Assembly (NCBI GenBank): GCA_014529385.2
Contig: CM043944.1
Location: 87,573,884 to 87,637,883 of the forward strand
Length of the DNA: 64,000 bases
From: Adiantum capillus-veneris
Taxonomy: Eukaryota > Streptophyta > Polypodiopsida > Polypodiales > Pteridaceae
Reading direction: 5' to 3'
Of the stretch, positions 22,930-32,558 are shown one piece after another (the first letter of the stretch is position 1; each line of letters opens with the position of its first letter). A program made the position numbers and the translations under genes. The notes below the pieces were generated by a model. It made no database searches, had not been told where the DNA came from, and saw nothing but the letters and a program-made list of their open reading frames with translations.

Positions 22930-23345
22930 CTAACTGTCTTTGTCTATGTCATCAATATTGACCTCCCAGAATGAAAATTTGACTTTCTTGCCTGTCTATG
23001 AACATTTTTTTCCGAGGGTTGCATTGAGGAATGCAACAATACTGGAAGTTTTATGCAACACCCATCCGTTAAATTTTAATCGCTCATGTGTGAGAGCTCT
23101 TTTGATCACTAGACTAGCCCCATCATGTTCACCCTTCCCATGGCCAAAAGAAAAGATATTGTGTATCTTCTCAATGTTGGTCATATTAAGAATTATAAAC
23201 AAGAAATCTACAAAAGCATGCCATTCCATGTATCCGGTATCTTCTTTAGCGCGTTTGATTGAAGGCTTTCTTGAAGTATACAAGCTAAACATGGTATTCA
23301 CAATAGCAAGTGTTGCACTCCTTCAACTTGCATATGAAGTATGAC
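22930..23345 (-). pseudogene. Fragment with GHGKGEHDG motif, probably transposon-derived
   Basis: Minus-strand reading has FSFGHGKGEHDGASLVIKRAL and then LHKTSSIVAFLNATL. A G-H-G-K-G-x-x-D-G-x-x-x-x-x-KR pattern occurs in transposase-associated ORFs in plants and animals; I recall it only as a pattern and cannot name the superfamily. The open frame has no zinc or catalytic domain. It sits between the Gyp1 LTR and the AAGCACTT repeat. Confidence 0.35.
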
Positions 23346-23399
23346 ATCAAACCCTCAAATCATCTGAGGGAGGTCCTAATGTTAGAATGAGTCTCATGG

Positions 23400-24350
23400 A
23401 ACTACATGTGGAGGTCTCTCTATGACACAAAGAACATATATCCAAACATGTAGAGTCACCCACAAGCACACAACATCACTTGAAAGCTTATAGAAACACA
23501 TAGAGTCAGTCACATGCATACACAACCATTGAAAGCACTTTGAAGCACGTGTAAGCTTTCAAAAGCACTTGCAAGCACATTATAACACTCAAAGGAATTT
23601 TTTCAAAAGATCTTTGAATCACTTGGAGTCTTTCATGAGCTCCTTAAAGCACTCTGAAGTATTTGGAAGGATTTCCAAGCACTTGAAAGCATTCAAAAGA
23701 CCTTAGAAGACCTTGGAAGCACTGAAAAGCATTCAACAACACATGGAAGCAGAAGACATCACTCAAATGACTTTTTTTAGAAGCACCTTGAAGCACTTGA
23801 AGTTGAGCTCTTCAAATCACCTTGAAGTATTTGGTATCTTTTGGAAGCACTTGAAAGCATTCAAAGCACTCAAAGCATTCAAATAATATCAAAAGCACTT
23901 AGTAACAAGCACTCATAAGTCTTTAGAAGCACTTACAAGTACTTGAAGCCTTTGGGAGATTTTTAAAGTACTAAGAATGAGTCAAAATCACTTAGAAGCA
24001 CATGAAAGTGCTTAGAAGCACTTGGAATCAAAATTGAAGCACTTAAGTGTACTCAAAGGATTGGGTAAAGGATATTGGAGTCTTGTAGGACTTTGAAGCA
24101 CTTTTCAATAGTTGAAAATGAATGAAAGCACTTAGTGAGCACTTGGATTCACTCATAGGAAATTATGAGCACTTGGAATCATTTATCACTCTCTATCAAG
24201 CACTATAAAGCATGGTTAAGTACTAAAATGGACTACCATATGCATGAAAATAGTTGGATCCAGTTTCCAACACCATAAAGCATTTTGAAAATATTAGAAT
24301 CACATAGTAAAGCACCTAAATAACACATAGTAAAGCATTGTGACACACTC
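23400..24350. repeat. AAGCACTT-rich degenerate minisatellite
   Basis: About 900 bases in which AAGCACTT, AAGCATT and AAGCACAT recur at short irregular spacing (mostly 10-30 bases), with GAAAGCA or GGAAGCAC variants. It ends at about 24350, next to the Gyp2 protease, where RT would be expected. No ORF is supported. Confidence 0.85.
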
Positions 24351-24900
24351 TTAAGATGTTTGAGCTGATATACCCGAGGAAAATTGAGTAGATGCACTAA
24401 ATGTAGTACATGTATCTTTCTTGTTAGGTGTTCTTATGACGTCCTTATAGCTATGGTCTTTTAGATTTATGTAGGTTGTGGTTTCCAAATGTCTCAGATA
24501 GATATTGTCGTATCCCCAATCTTGGACCATCTTGAGTCGTCGCATGAATGATCGTCCTAATATGACATCATAGATGTTCTTCTTGCCAAAATCAACCACA
24601 TCAAATGTATGCTCGTACTCAATTCCGTAAGAGGTTACAACTATCTTTTCTAGAAGATCGAGGGCTTTTTCATGTACCCATCTGCAAGCTGCAATTTCAT
24701 TCTGGTTGCTCTTAAGGCTAGTTTTCCCCATTGTTTCCATATCTCTTTTGTTGTGATGGCAACTCCAACTCCACTGTCTAATATGGCCATAGTGGTGACA
24801 CTTTGAAATTCAATCGAAAGAGCTGTATTGTGATCCTCTCCCTCACAATACTCTCCAACCTTGTTTAATGGAGCTGGCCTAGTGTTGAGCGGAGGATTCT
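24351..24900 (-). pseudogene. Gyp2 aspartic protease
   Basis: AILDSGVGVAITTK (about 24745-24790) is the active site; TFDVVDFGKKNIYDVILGRS and FMRRLKMVQDWGYD (about 24500-24610) form the C-terminal part. A frameshift near 24730 separates the active site from the rest. It differs from the Gyp1 protease in having DSG, not DGG. Confidence 0.82.
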
Positions 24901-25007
24901 CAAGCTCTTTGATTCCCTATTCGATTCAAGTTTCTGGATTCTTTATGCCAAACTTCTCCAAACATTTCCCTATGGTATTACACATGTTTGGTCGTATTTG
25001 TAGAAGT

Positions 25008-25652
25008 TCAGCAAATGTGATTATACAAATTAACAGGAGTAGATAGAAGGTCTATCAGGCCCTTTGAGTCGATGACATTTTTAGAGGACAATCTTTGGGA
25101 CAGGATTGCCACGATGTTTGATTTAGCTTCATCTTCTCTCGTATATGAGGGTAGGGTTCTCAAGGAATGAGGCTTACTATCTACAGACAAGACATATCCT
25201 TTATCTCCAAAATATGATTGCATTTCTAAATCCACTTGAGACCTTGCCTCAAATTCCTTGATCGCAGGAAGAAAGATATCTCTCCCCTTACCGGACTGAT
25301 TCTCTTGATGACTCAACTCATTGGCTTCATTTGCCTCACGAATTTGTCGCAATAAGTCATCCATACCATCCGCTTCTCTAAACTCCTTAGGTATGGTAGG
25401 ATGAAGATCCCCGAATGAATTATCTATGGTATTCAGCACTACCCTTGGCTTTTCTAGCTCTATGTCATGCTTCAGACCCTCAATCATCTTTTTTGGTTTT
25501 GATCTAGGTGGGATTACTGGCATTGGTGGTGGAACCTCTATCCAACCTCTTGGTTTGCTAGCCAGAGGTGCTATTAAGGCTTGTGCTACCTGAATAATCT
25601 CTTGAAACATCTCTAACTGTTGCTTCTCTTGCTCAGCATATGGATATGTCAT
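25008..25652 (-). pseudogene. Gyp2 Gag/spacer region
   Basis: A 214-codon ORF rich in charged and Pro residues (PPPMPVIPPRSKPKKMIEGL; EFREADGMDDLLRQIREANE). It lies directly upstream of the protease. No conserved domain recognised; comparable spacers precede protease in large plant gypsy elements. Confidence 0.55.
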
Positions 25653-26951
25653 CCATTGTTTCTCTTGCGTTTGATTGTTCTTAAGTCGTGCTTCATAGGC
25701 TTCAAGACGGCGTTGACTTTTTTGACCAAGACCGATCCTCCCAAACTAGCGCTTCTAGGCTTACTTTCACTAGACAACTCTTCTGGTAATGAAGTTATTG
25801 GTGCAACCGTAAGTGCAACCCTTTCTTCATGCTGTCTTGTTTGCTCCCTTGCTTGCATAAGCTTGTCCACTAGGGAATTCTTCTCTCGTTCCCTATGTGC
25901 TTTCATCCTAGCCTTCCTAGCTTTCTAGCTGTTTCATTTACTAACGTGGTTCTTTGCTAGGTGCATTTGTTTTTGGCTCTTCAACTACAAGTTCTTCAAT
26001 AGATTTTTGAGTCCGAGATCTAGTTATAGCCTGAACATGTACAACTTTATCATTTTCTCAATTGCTTGGAAGTTGTACAATCCCTTTGACCTCCTTTGTG
26101 TCCATCCTTCTCCTGGCTGGGTGGTGTGGACAATTAGGAATCAAATGTGTTTCTACACAATCAGTACGATAGCCATTTACTCGAATCATCTCTTTGCAAG
26201 GATATTGTGATCTTGGGGCTTCTGGTTTTTTTGGATGACTGTAAATAGGTTGTCCCATAGTCATGGACTTATTTGCAATAAAGGACATTGTTCTTGCATC
26301 CATATTATATCACTTTTCTATTGGTTGGACTGCTATGTACCTTGGTAGAAGAGGTGTTATTAAGGCTGGTTGTGCATATCTCTGGTTATAGCAACACCCT
26401 TCCATTGTATGGTTTGTCCATTTTTGTTCAATTTTGCACCATTGAGGTTCTTGGAGGTCAGATTTGACTAGAGAAGCAAGTCTCTGAGCTAATCCTTCTA
26501 TAAGCTTCATTTGCTCACTAGATACCTCTGGCTTTATTGTGGGTTGGGTTCTTGGTGAATCACTCCTCTGAGAAGATGTGTCACTCTCACTCTCAATATC
26601 ATATCTTCTCAAGGTTCTGCTCTGATTTGGATAATTAAGTTATAGGGGGTGGTGGTGGTACATATGGTCTGTTGTGACCGTAAGTCCACCTCTATAAAAT
26701 TCATGTTCTATGGTTGCATCTCGGTACAACCATGGTGGAAATGTAGCTGAGCTTGTGTCAAAATGTGGATAGATTGGCATTTTAGCATTTCTAGCTTGGT
26801 TTGCCATACCTCTGGTCATATCTAGAAAAGGATTGGTAGATTTTCTTTCCATCCTGATGATCTTAGCTTTCTTAATGTCAGGGCCACTCATTTCTCTCAA
26901 GATAGTCCTCAATAAGCACCTTTGGCCCTTTGTTTGGTCCCTAAAAGTCAA
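25649..26951 (-). pseudogene. gag: Gyp2 Gag-like region
   Basis: Successive minus-strand ORFs. A Cys/His segment (LQEPQWCKIEQKWTNHTMEG, then CCYNQRY; 26385-26455) and another (YPCKEMIRVNGYRTDC ... HLIPNCPHHPARR; 26090-26205) may be zinc binding. A coiled region (MQAREQTRQHEERVA) precedes the next ORF. The first ORF (26640-26951) starts near the leader array. Stops at about 26630, 26305 and 25930 break the frame. Confidence 0.55.
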
Positions 26952-27270
26952 GTTTGGGTGGTCTTCTGACCTCTGGATATTGGTTTGGGGTACCCTAAAA
27001 GTTTGAAACTAGAAATCCTAGCTATACCAGACTCAAGCTTTCTTCCTAGCTATACCAGACTCAATTTGGAGTTGGTTGTCAAAAGTTAGAGCAGTTTTGG
27101 TGAACTTCACTTGAAACAGTACTCAAAATAGTTTCAGGATCAAGGATTTTTGCTTGTATCTTGATCAAATCTGACCCAAATTTATTGAAACTTGGTCACT
27201 AGGCTTACTTTACAATGCTTAACACTTCTAGAGGCTCAATGTGAGTTTTCACCTCCAAATTAGGTCTAGA

Positions 27271-27292
27271 GACATCATACGCATATGATGTC
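27271..27292. promoter_or_regulatory. Leader palindrome C1
   Basis: Nine-base arms GACATCATA / TATGATGTC, core CGCA. Confidence 0.8.
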
Positions 27293-27555
27293 TACTGTGG
27301 CCAAATCAAGTGACTTCTACTCCATAGGATATTTATCACTTGGGCAACTCTCAGCAACTTTCAAAATTGAATTTGAACCAATTTTGTGCAAGTTATGATC
27401 AGTTCAAGCCTGAATCTGGCCCAATTTTTTTCCTCGAGTACTTACTGGCCCAAATATACTCCAACTTCCATAAAATTTTGGCTATTGGCTTTCTAAGGTC
27501 CTTAGAACACTAGGGTATGCACAAATTTAGATTTTGGAGTCAGCAGGTTCAAAAA

Positions 27556-27577
27556 CACATCATATGCGTATGATGTC
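27556..27577. promoter_or_regulatory. Leader palindrome C2
   Basis: Arms (G to C at outer base) ACATCATA / TATGATGT, core TGCG. Confidence 0.8.
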
Positions 27578-27662
27578 TTTTTGCTCAAAATGAAGAATTT
27601 TTTGCAGATCTTATACACTATGTATAGTCAGAATTTCAAAAATGTTCAAAATCACCAAAAAC

Positions 27663-27681
27663 ACATCATACGCTATGATGT
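27663..27681. promoter_or_regulatory. Leader palindrome C3, core shortened
   Basis: Arms ACATCATA / TATGATGT, core CGC with one base lost. It is out of phase with the array, suggesting a partial unit. Confidence 0.75.
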
Positions 27682-27944
27682 CTTTTCGCTCCAAATGAGA
27701 TGAATCTTGCTCCAGAGGTAGTTCACTACTTAAGGAACTCACAGCTACTTTCAAAATTGAATTTGAACCAATTTTGTGCAAGTTATAACCAAGTTGGGTG
27801 TGCAGTCTGTCTAGACTGCTTCTTGGTCTTTTCAAGCTCAGAACTTGGTCCAAATGCAATGAAATTTAGGCTATGGACTCCTTTATTGCTCTAGGACACT
27901 AGGGAACACTCACTTATACAATTTGAGTCTATTTTGGGCCAAAA

Positions 27945-27966
27945 CAGATCATACGAATATGATGTC
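27945..27966. promoter_or_regulatory. Leader palindrome C4, degraded
   Basis: Arms ATCATA / TATGAT conserved, left outer bases changed, core CGAA. Confidence 0.7.
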
Positions 27967-28230
27967 TTTTCTCTCAGATTGGACTTTTGTTTTTGCCCAA
28001 GGTTCTCCTCTATGCGTACACCAAGTATATGTGCTTATAACCAGCTTTTGATGTCAATTTTACACCAATTCACCACTTTTCATTGTTATTGGCTAGAATA
28101 TGTAAAATTCTCTTTTAAATGCCCGATTGGGTGTCCAAATGATGTGAAATCTTGCAATCAAGCTTAGAACTACCTTCCAAGTGCTTTGGGGATGCCATAT
28201 ATGCAGGTCAATACCCAAATCTAGACTGGA

Positions 28231-28252
28231 GACATCATACGCGTATGATGTC
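28231..28252. promoter_or_regulatory. Leader palindrome C5, perfect
   Basis: All 22 bases palindromic: arms GACATCATA / TATGATGTC, core CGCG. The only leader palindrome here with the unmutated core. Confidence 0.85.
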
Positions 28253-28508
28253 TACTGGACAGTTTTACACAAACTGGTCTTCAAGGTCTTTATCCTTGTT
28301 TTTAGGCCATACCAAGTGTTTATGTGCTCTTTCAAGTTCAAACAAAGTAATGTTCAAATTTTTTCCACTTTGGTTTCTTGTCTTTAGAGTTCTGAGAGTT
28401 CTAGACTGACCAAAACTCTTGTTTTAAGGTGATTCTAGGGTTAAACACCCCTTTTAAACACTTTGGTGCAATCAAAATTTCAAAATTTTGTCTCAGAATG
28501 GTGTTGGA

Positions 28509-28530
28509 GACATCATACGTGTATGATGTC
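28509..28530. promoter_or_regulatory. Leader palindrome C6
   Basis: Arms GACATCATA / TATGATGTC, core CGTG. Confidence 0.8.
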
Positions 28531-28797
28531 TATCATCTCACATTTCAGACATGTTTCTATTCTAAGTTCCCTTAATCATCAGCAACATGTACATGTGTTT
28601 ACAACAAAATTTAAAGCTCAAAAGTGCTCACAAACACAAGTTTTTGCTTTTTCAATCACAACCACTCCATCTTTTGGATTTTGGTCCCCAAATCTATGCA
28701 AAAACTCCCCACTCAAGGTGTTCCTAAAGCAAATGATACCTTTCAAACACACTGGTAACCTCAGATTTTGCAAAATTACCTTGCTGCTACCCCTAGA

Positions 28798-28819
28798 GAC
28801 ATCATATGCGTATGATGTC
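28798..28819. promoter_or_regulatory. Leader palindrome C7
   Basis: Arms GACATCATA / TATGATGTC, core TGCG. Confidence 0.8.
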
Positions 28820-29087
28820 CATTGTACAATTTTCAACTATTTGCTTTCCCAAACTGTTGTTTGTGGTCTCTACAGTTGTTTTGATGGCATGTGAAATGTA
28901 TATATCTTTTTTTAAGCTCAATGAAGGCTGTTTTCAGTTTTTGCCGCTTTTGACTTCTCGGCTCTTGTGTTTGGAGTGTTTTAAGATGACCAAACTTCAA
29001 GTTTCAAGGTGTTACTAGGGTATAATGACCCTTTTGAACACACTGGTACAATCAATTTTCCAATTTTGGTCTCTTTTTAGCCCTTGA

Positions 29088-29109
29088 GACATCATACACG
29101 TATGATGTC
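29088..29109. promoter_or_regulatory. Leader palindrome C8
   Basis: Arms GACATCATA / TATGATGTC, core CACG. Confidence 0.8.
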
Positions 29110-29614
29110 TAACTTTGCAGATTTGAGATTTTTATGTGCAGAACCCTCTCAAATGTCTTCTTATGTTCTCAACAACCCTCAGCCATGCATAACTTTTTTT
29201 TGTGAACTTTATTTTTGCACTGTTTTGACTAAGAATCAAATCCTTTTAAAGATTTCAATGCAAACAAACAAATCAAGAAAATCTTCATTGATGGACAACT
29301 CTAGATCAAGATCAAATCATCTACCTAAAGCTACTCCTAAACATAAAAATGGATTTTGCAATTGTGATTAGAAAAACACTTAACTTCCACACACTGACTA
29401 GCTAATGCTTTTATCACCTCATCAACCACTCAAACACCAAAACATATACAAATATAAACTAAAAACTATCTACATGGGTGACCCAGGCAAGACACACGCT
29501 CCCTAAACCCTCTCTATGGATCCTAGCTAAACTAAGATAAAAAAAATACTCTGGAAAACCAAAGGGACTCTCACCTCATAGGATTAATCAAAGGTCATCT
29601 GCTTAGGGTACTCG

Positions 29615-29633
29615 TCCTTGGTAGCGGCGCCGA
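29615..29633 (-). other. Gyp2 primer binding site
   Basis: Sense strand TCGGCGCCGCTACCAAGGA next to the LTR end. Related to the tRNA-Asp-type TGGCGCCGTTGCCGGGGA, with several differences. Confidence 0.65.
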
Positions 29634-29964
29634 TGTTCGGACAATATCCGCCATCTCAGATGCTAGCACATTGAGAACTAGACCAACATAATGTCAGCCA
29701 AGGATGGAAGAATGACCCGCAAGTGCATGGAAACAAGCAAGTGGTTGTCAATCACCTACTTGACCTTTTAAGACAATCACTACAAATAAATCTATCCTAA
29801 CGCACTATGTAAATGATGGCTACCATATCTACAACACATCTACCTCTTGAAACATAACCTAACAATGTCCAATCTTTATGAAACTTGAAGGCTAGTCTCT
29901 ATACACCTAGAGGACACTACCCTAAAGTCTCTACCCCAATATACTATCTACACACACATGAAAT

Positions 29965-29985
29965 CACAATCACGTATGATGTCTG
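29965..29985 (-). promoter_or_regulatory. Gyp2 LTR half-site, inner copy
   Basis: Sense strand CAGACATCATACGTG followed by ATTGTG: palindrome arm, core CGTG, no inverted arm. Confidence 0.65.
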
Positions 29986-30343
29986 ACAGTAAAATTCAGG
30001 TCATCAATTTCAAACATGATTAGGCCTAAGGTGTAGCTTGTCTTGCCATGAACACGTGGATATATAACAATAATGAAACAGACACACAGATAGGGAGAAA
30101 AATCACCTTGAAGCTCGAGGAAGATCTCTTTGCGAAGAATCCAGGACTGCGCGTGCTTGGCGTTGATGCGTAGCTCTCGCCGTAGCTAACACGTTGATGG
30201 AGTCGCCTCAGTAGTGTCGCTCTTGTACCATGCGTAGAGAGAGAGAAGGAAAACCCACTCACACACGACACCCTGTACGTAACATAGTTGAGCCAAAAAT
30301 TGATTTAAAGAAAAAGTCTCTGTCAAGGTTACAAGGGTTTGGC

Positions 30344-30350
30344 TTATATA
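30344..30350 (-). promoter_or_regulatory. Gyp2 LTR TATA box, inner copy
   Basis: Sense strand TATATAAG, about 360 bases before the half-site at 29971-29985. Confidence 0.55.
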
Positions 30351-30847
30351 CCTCAACCCTAAGTTGGGTATTTTAGGTAAGAGAGGTACTAATTACAATT
30401 ATTGGGTGAATCTGACTCTCCATGCACCTCTGTCATTATAAGGGTTTTCCCGAGATTTACAACATTAAAAAGGACTTCCCGTAATTACTGAACTACAATA
30501 GCCGGCTTTAGGCAAAAATAATATAATCAATTAATGTGCCTCCATTGACCGCTTGGATTTGGCATGTGTTGGTCAGTCAAAGATGGAGCAATGACCCGCA
30601 AGCGTATGGAAACAAGCAAGTGGTTGTCAATCACTTACTCAACCTTTTAAGACAATCACTATAAAGAAATCTATCCTAACACACTATGTACATGACGACT
30701 ACCATATCTACGACAAATCTACCTCTTGAAACATAACCTAACGATGTCCAATTGTTACAAAACTTGAGGGCTATTCTCTATACACCTAGAGGACACTACC
30801 CTAAAGTCTGTACCCTAATATATTATCTACACACACACACACGCAAT

Positions 30848-30869
30848 CACAATCGCGTATGATGTCTGA
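30848..30869 (-). promoter_or_regulatory. Gyp2 LTR half-site, outer copy
   Basis: Sense strand CAGACATCATACGCG followed by ATTGTG. The core is an intact CGCG. Confidence 0.65.
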
Positions 30870-31227
30870 CAGTAAAATTTAGGTCATCGATTTTGAACGT
30901 GATTAGGCATAAGGTGTAGCTTGTCTTGCATGAATGCGTGGATATATAACAATAATGAAACAGACATACAGATAGGGAGAAAACTCACCTTAAAGCTTGA
31001 GGAAGAGCTCTTTGTGAGGAATCCAAATTGCACATGCTTGGCGTCGATGCGTAGCTCTCGCCGTAGCGAACACGTTGATGGAGTCGCCTTAGCAATGTCG
31101 CTCCTGTAGCATGCATAGAGAGACAGATAAGGAAGACCCACTCACACATGGCACACCATACGTAACATACTTGAGCCAAAGATTGATTTAAAGAAAAAGT
31201 CTCTATCAAGGTTACAAGGGTTTGGCT

Positions 31228-31234
31228 TATATAC
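31228..31234 (-). promoter_or_regulatory. Gyp2 LTR TATA box, outer copy
   Basis: Same sequence in the second duplicated copy, about 359 bases before the half-site at 30854-30869. Confidence 0.55.
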
Positions 31235-31470
31235 CTCAACCCTAAGCTGGGTATTTTAGCTAAGAGAGGTACTAATTACAATTATTGGGTGAATTTGACT
31301 CTCCATCCACTTTCATCATTACATGGGTTTTCCCAAGATTTACAACATTAAAAAGGACTTCCCGTAATCAGTGAACTACAATAGCCGGCTTGAGGAAAAA
31401 ATGATATAAGTAATTAATGTGCCTCCATTGACCGCTTGGATTTGGCATGTGTTGGTCTTCCGCTTCAACA

Positions 31471-32150
31471 ACGTATTAGAAAAGGCCTACCTTAAAATTA
31501 CAAGGTCCTCAAAGAGTGTGTTAGGGTTTGTGGGATAGCTAGCGATCATTTGAACATGGAAAGACCTAGAGTGTGAGGAGTCTTGAGCAAGGGGGCTCAA
31601 GGTGGTTGTCTATGATAAGAGGGGAGGTGCATGCTAGAGTTGGGGGATAAATTTGGGAGGGGAGTATTTGGGCCACCTCACCCCTACTAGTTGGAGCATA
31701 TTGTTGCCTCCCTCATTTTTGAATATGGGAGAGGCCTCCCTCCCACCTCCCTACTAGGTGGCAATGGTGGCTCAATGGTTCTTCCATGCAATGGTTCAAT
31801 AAGGAGATGGTGCCTGGCAGGCTCATCTCCTTGGTTGCATTGGGATGGTCAAGTGAAGGGGCTTGGCCTCACTTTTTTCTTGGCTTGTTCATTTTTGGTG
31901 GCGTTGCGGCTTCTCAAGGCTTTGTTGCTGGTCCTAACCTCTCTGCAAAAGCTTGAGGTCTAGTCATGGTGATCCTCAATCGATAGCTTGGCTTGATCTC
32001 CCTCCTAGTGTAGTGGCTTTTAAATGCAAGGTGATGGAGCTTGGAGGCTCCCCCCATTCTGAAATTATCTAGTATGAGGTTGTATTTTCTTGCAGGATGG
32101 CTCTCACAACAGCCTGTTACTTTTCTATGTATGAGGGATGTGAATTTTCT
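31471..32150. other. Stretch without supported gene
   Basis: No domain seen. A 90-codon plus-strand ORF (31691-31963) begins upstream of low-information Gly/Leu-rich sequence and shows no family pattern. Confidence 0.5.
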
Positions 32151-32520
32151 TCTTTTTTTTTTGGTTGCAAAACTTACAAAAGTGAGTGATGTTATATTGA
32201 AGATAAAAAGAATTACAAGGTAAGCCCTACTCACAACCCAAGCTAGAGCATCCACAAGATCATAGAGATATGCAAGATATCACAAGGTTCAAAGTACAAC
32301 CAAGAGCTAGAGGTGCTACAAACTTAGGCTAGCTCTAGCCTATCAGAACAACATTGATGGCCCAATGCCATTTGTCTAGGTGCCTTATTTTACCAATGCC
32401 ATTTCTTTGTATTGTGGCCCCAGTCCTGGTTTGACAGTGATATCCTTTTTAGGAATCTAGGAAGACTCCACAATCAGTTGACGTAACTGATTTGTGATCT
32501 TAGTTAATCCACAAAGCTGG
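32150..32520 (-). mobile_element. Possible LINE 3' end
   Basis: On the minus strand an AT-rich segment ends in AATATAACATCACTCAC..., then TTGCAACC and a run of about ten A (32150-32162 on the plus strand as T). This resembles the 3' tail of plant L1-type LINEs. No RT domain is visible, so the call is weak. Confidence 0.33.
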
Positions 32521-32558
32521 ATTTTCCACTGTCCCATACAAAGTTTGAACTTTTTCAT

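Larger units (their letters stand above)
26960..29600 (-). repeat. Gyp2 leader: array of about 286-bp units with palindromes
   Basis: Eight palindromes with arms GACATCATA / TATGATGTC start at 27271, 27556, 27661, 27945, 28231, 28509, 28798 and 29088. Spacing is 278-290 except for the third, which is about 105 after the second. In the sense direction a block like AAGCC.A.TAGCCAAATTTCAT..ATTTGG occurs 75-80 bases after the palindrome in several units. Small ORFs crossing the array are shadows. 29110-29600 is AT-rich leader without a visible unit. Confidence 0.87.
24351..31470 (-). mobile_element. Gyp2: Ty3/gypsy (Tat/Athila-like) element, pol truncated
   Basis: Minus-strand order: 5' LTR with internal duplication (29634-31470), primer site, leader palindrome array, Gag-like region and protease. 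RT, RNase H and integrase are absent; the protease ends at the AAGCACTT repeat. No 3' LTR was found. Confidence 0.75.
29634..31470 (-). repeat. Gyp2 5' LTR with internal tandem duplication
   Basis: Sense strand starts TGTTGAAGCGGAAG (31470) and ends TTGTCCGAACA (29634). Inside, about 880 bases are repeated in tandem: 29694-30572 and 30573-31455, both ending GGCATGTGTTGG. The duplication copies the TATA box and the half-site. Without it the LTR would be about 950 bp, close to the other LTRs of this group. Confidence 0.75.

Noticed and set aside
27000-29110. Leader repeats considered as centromeric satellite
   Set aside because: Few units, high divergence, different arms in each element, and location between primer site and gag.
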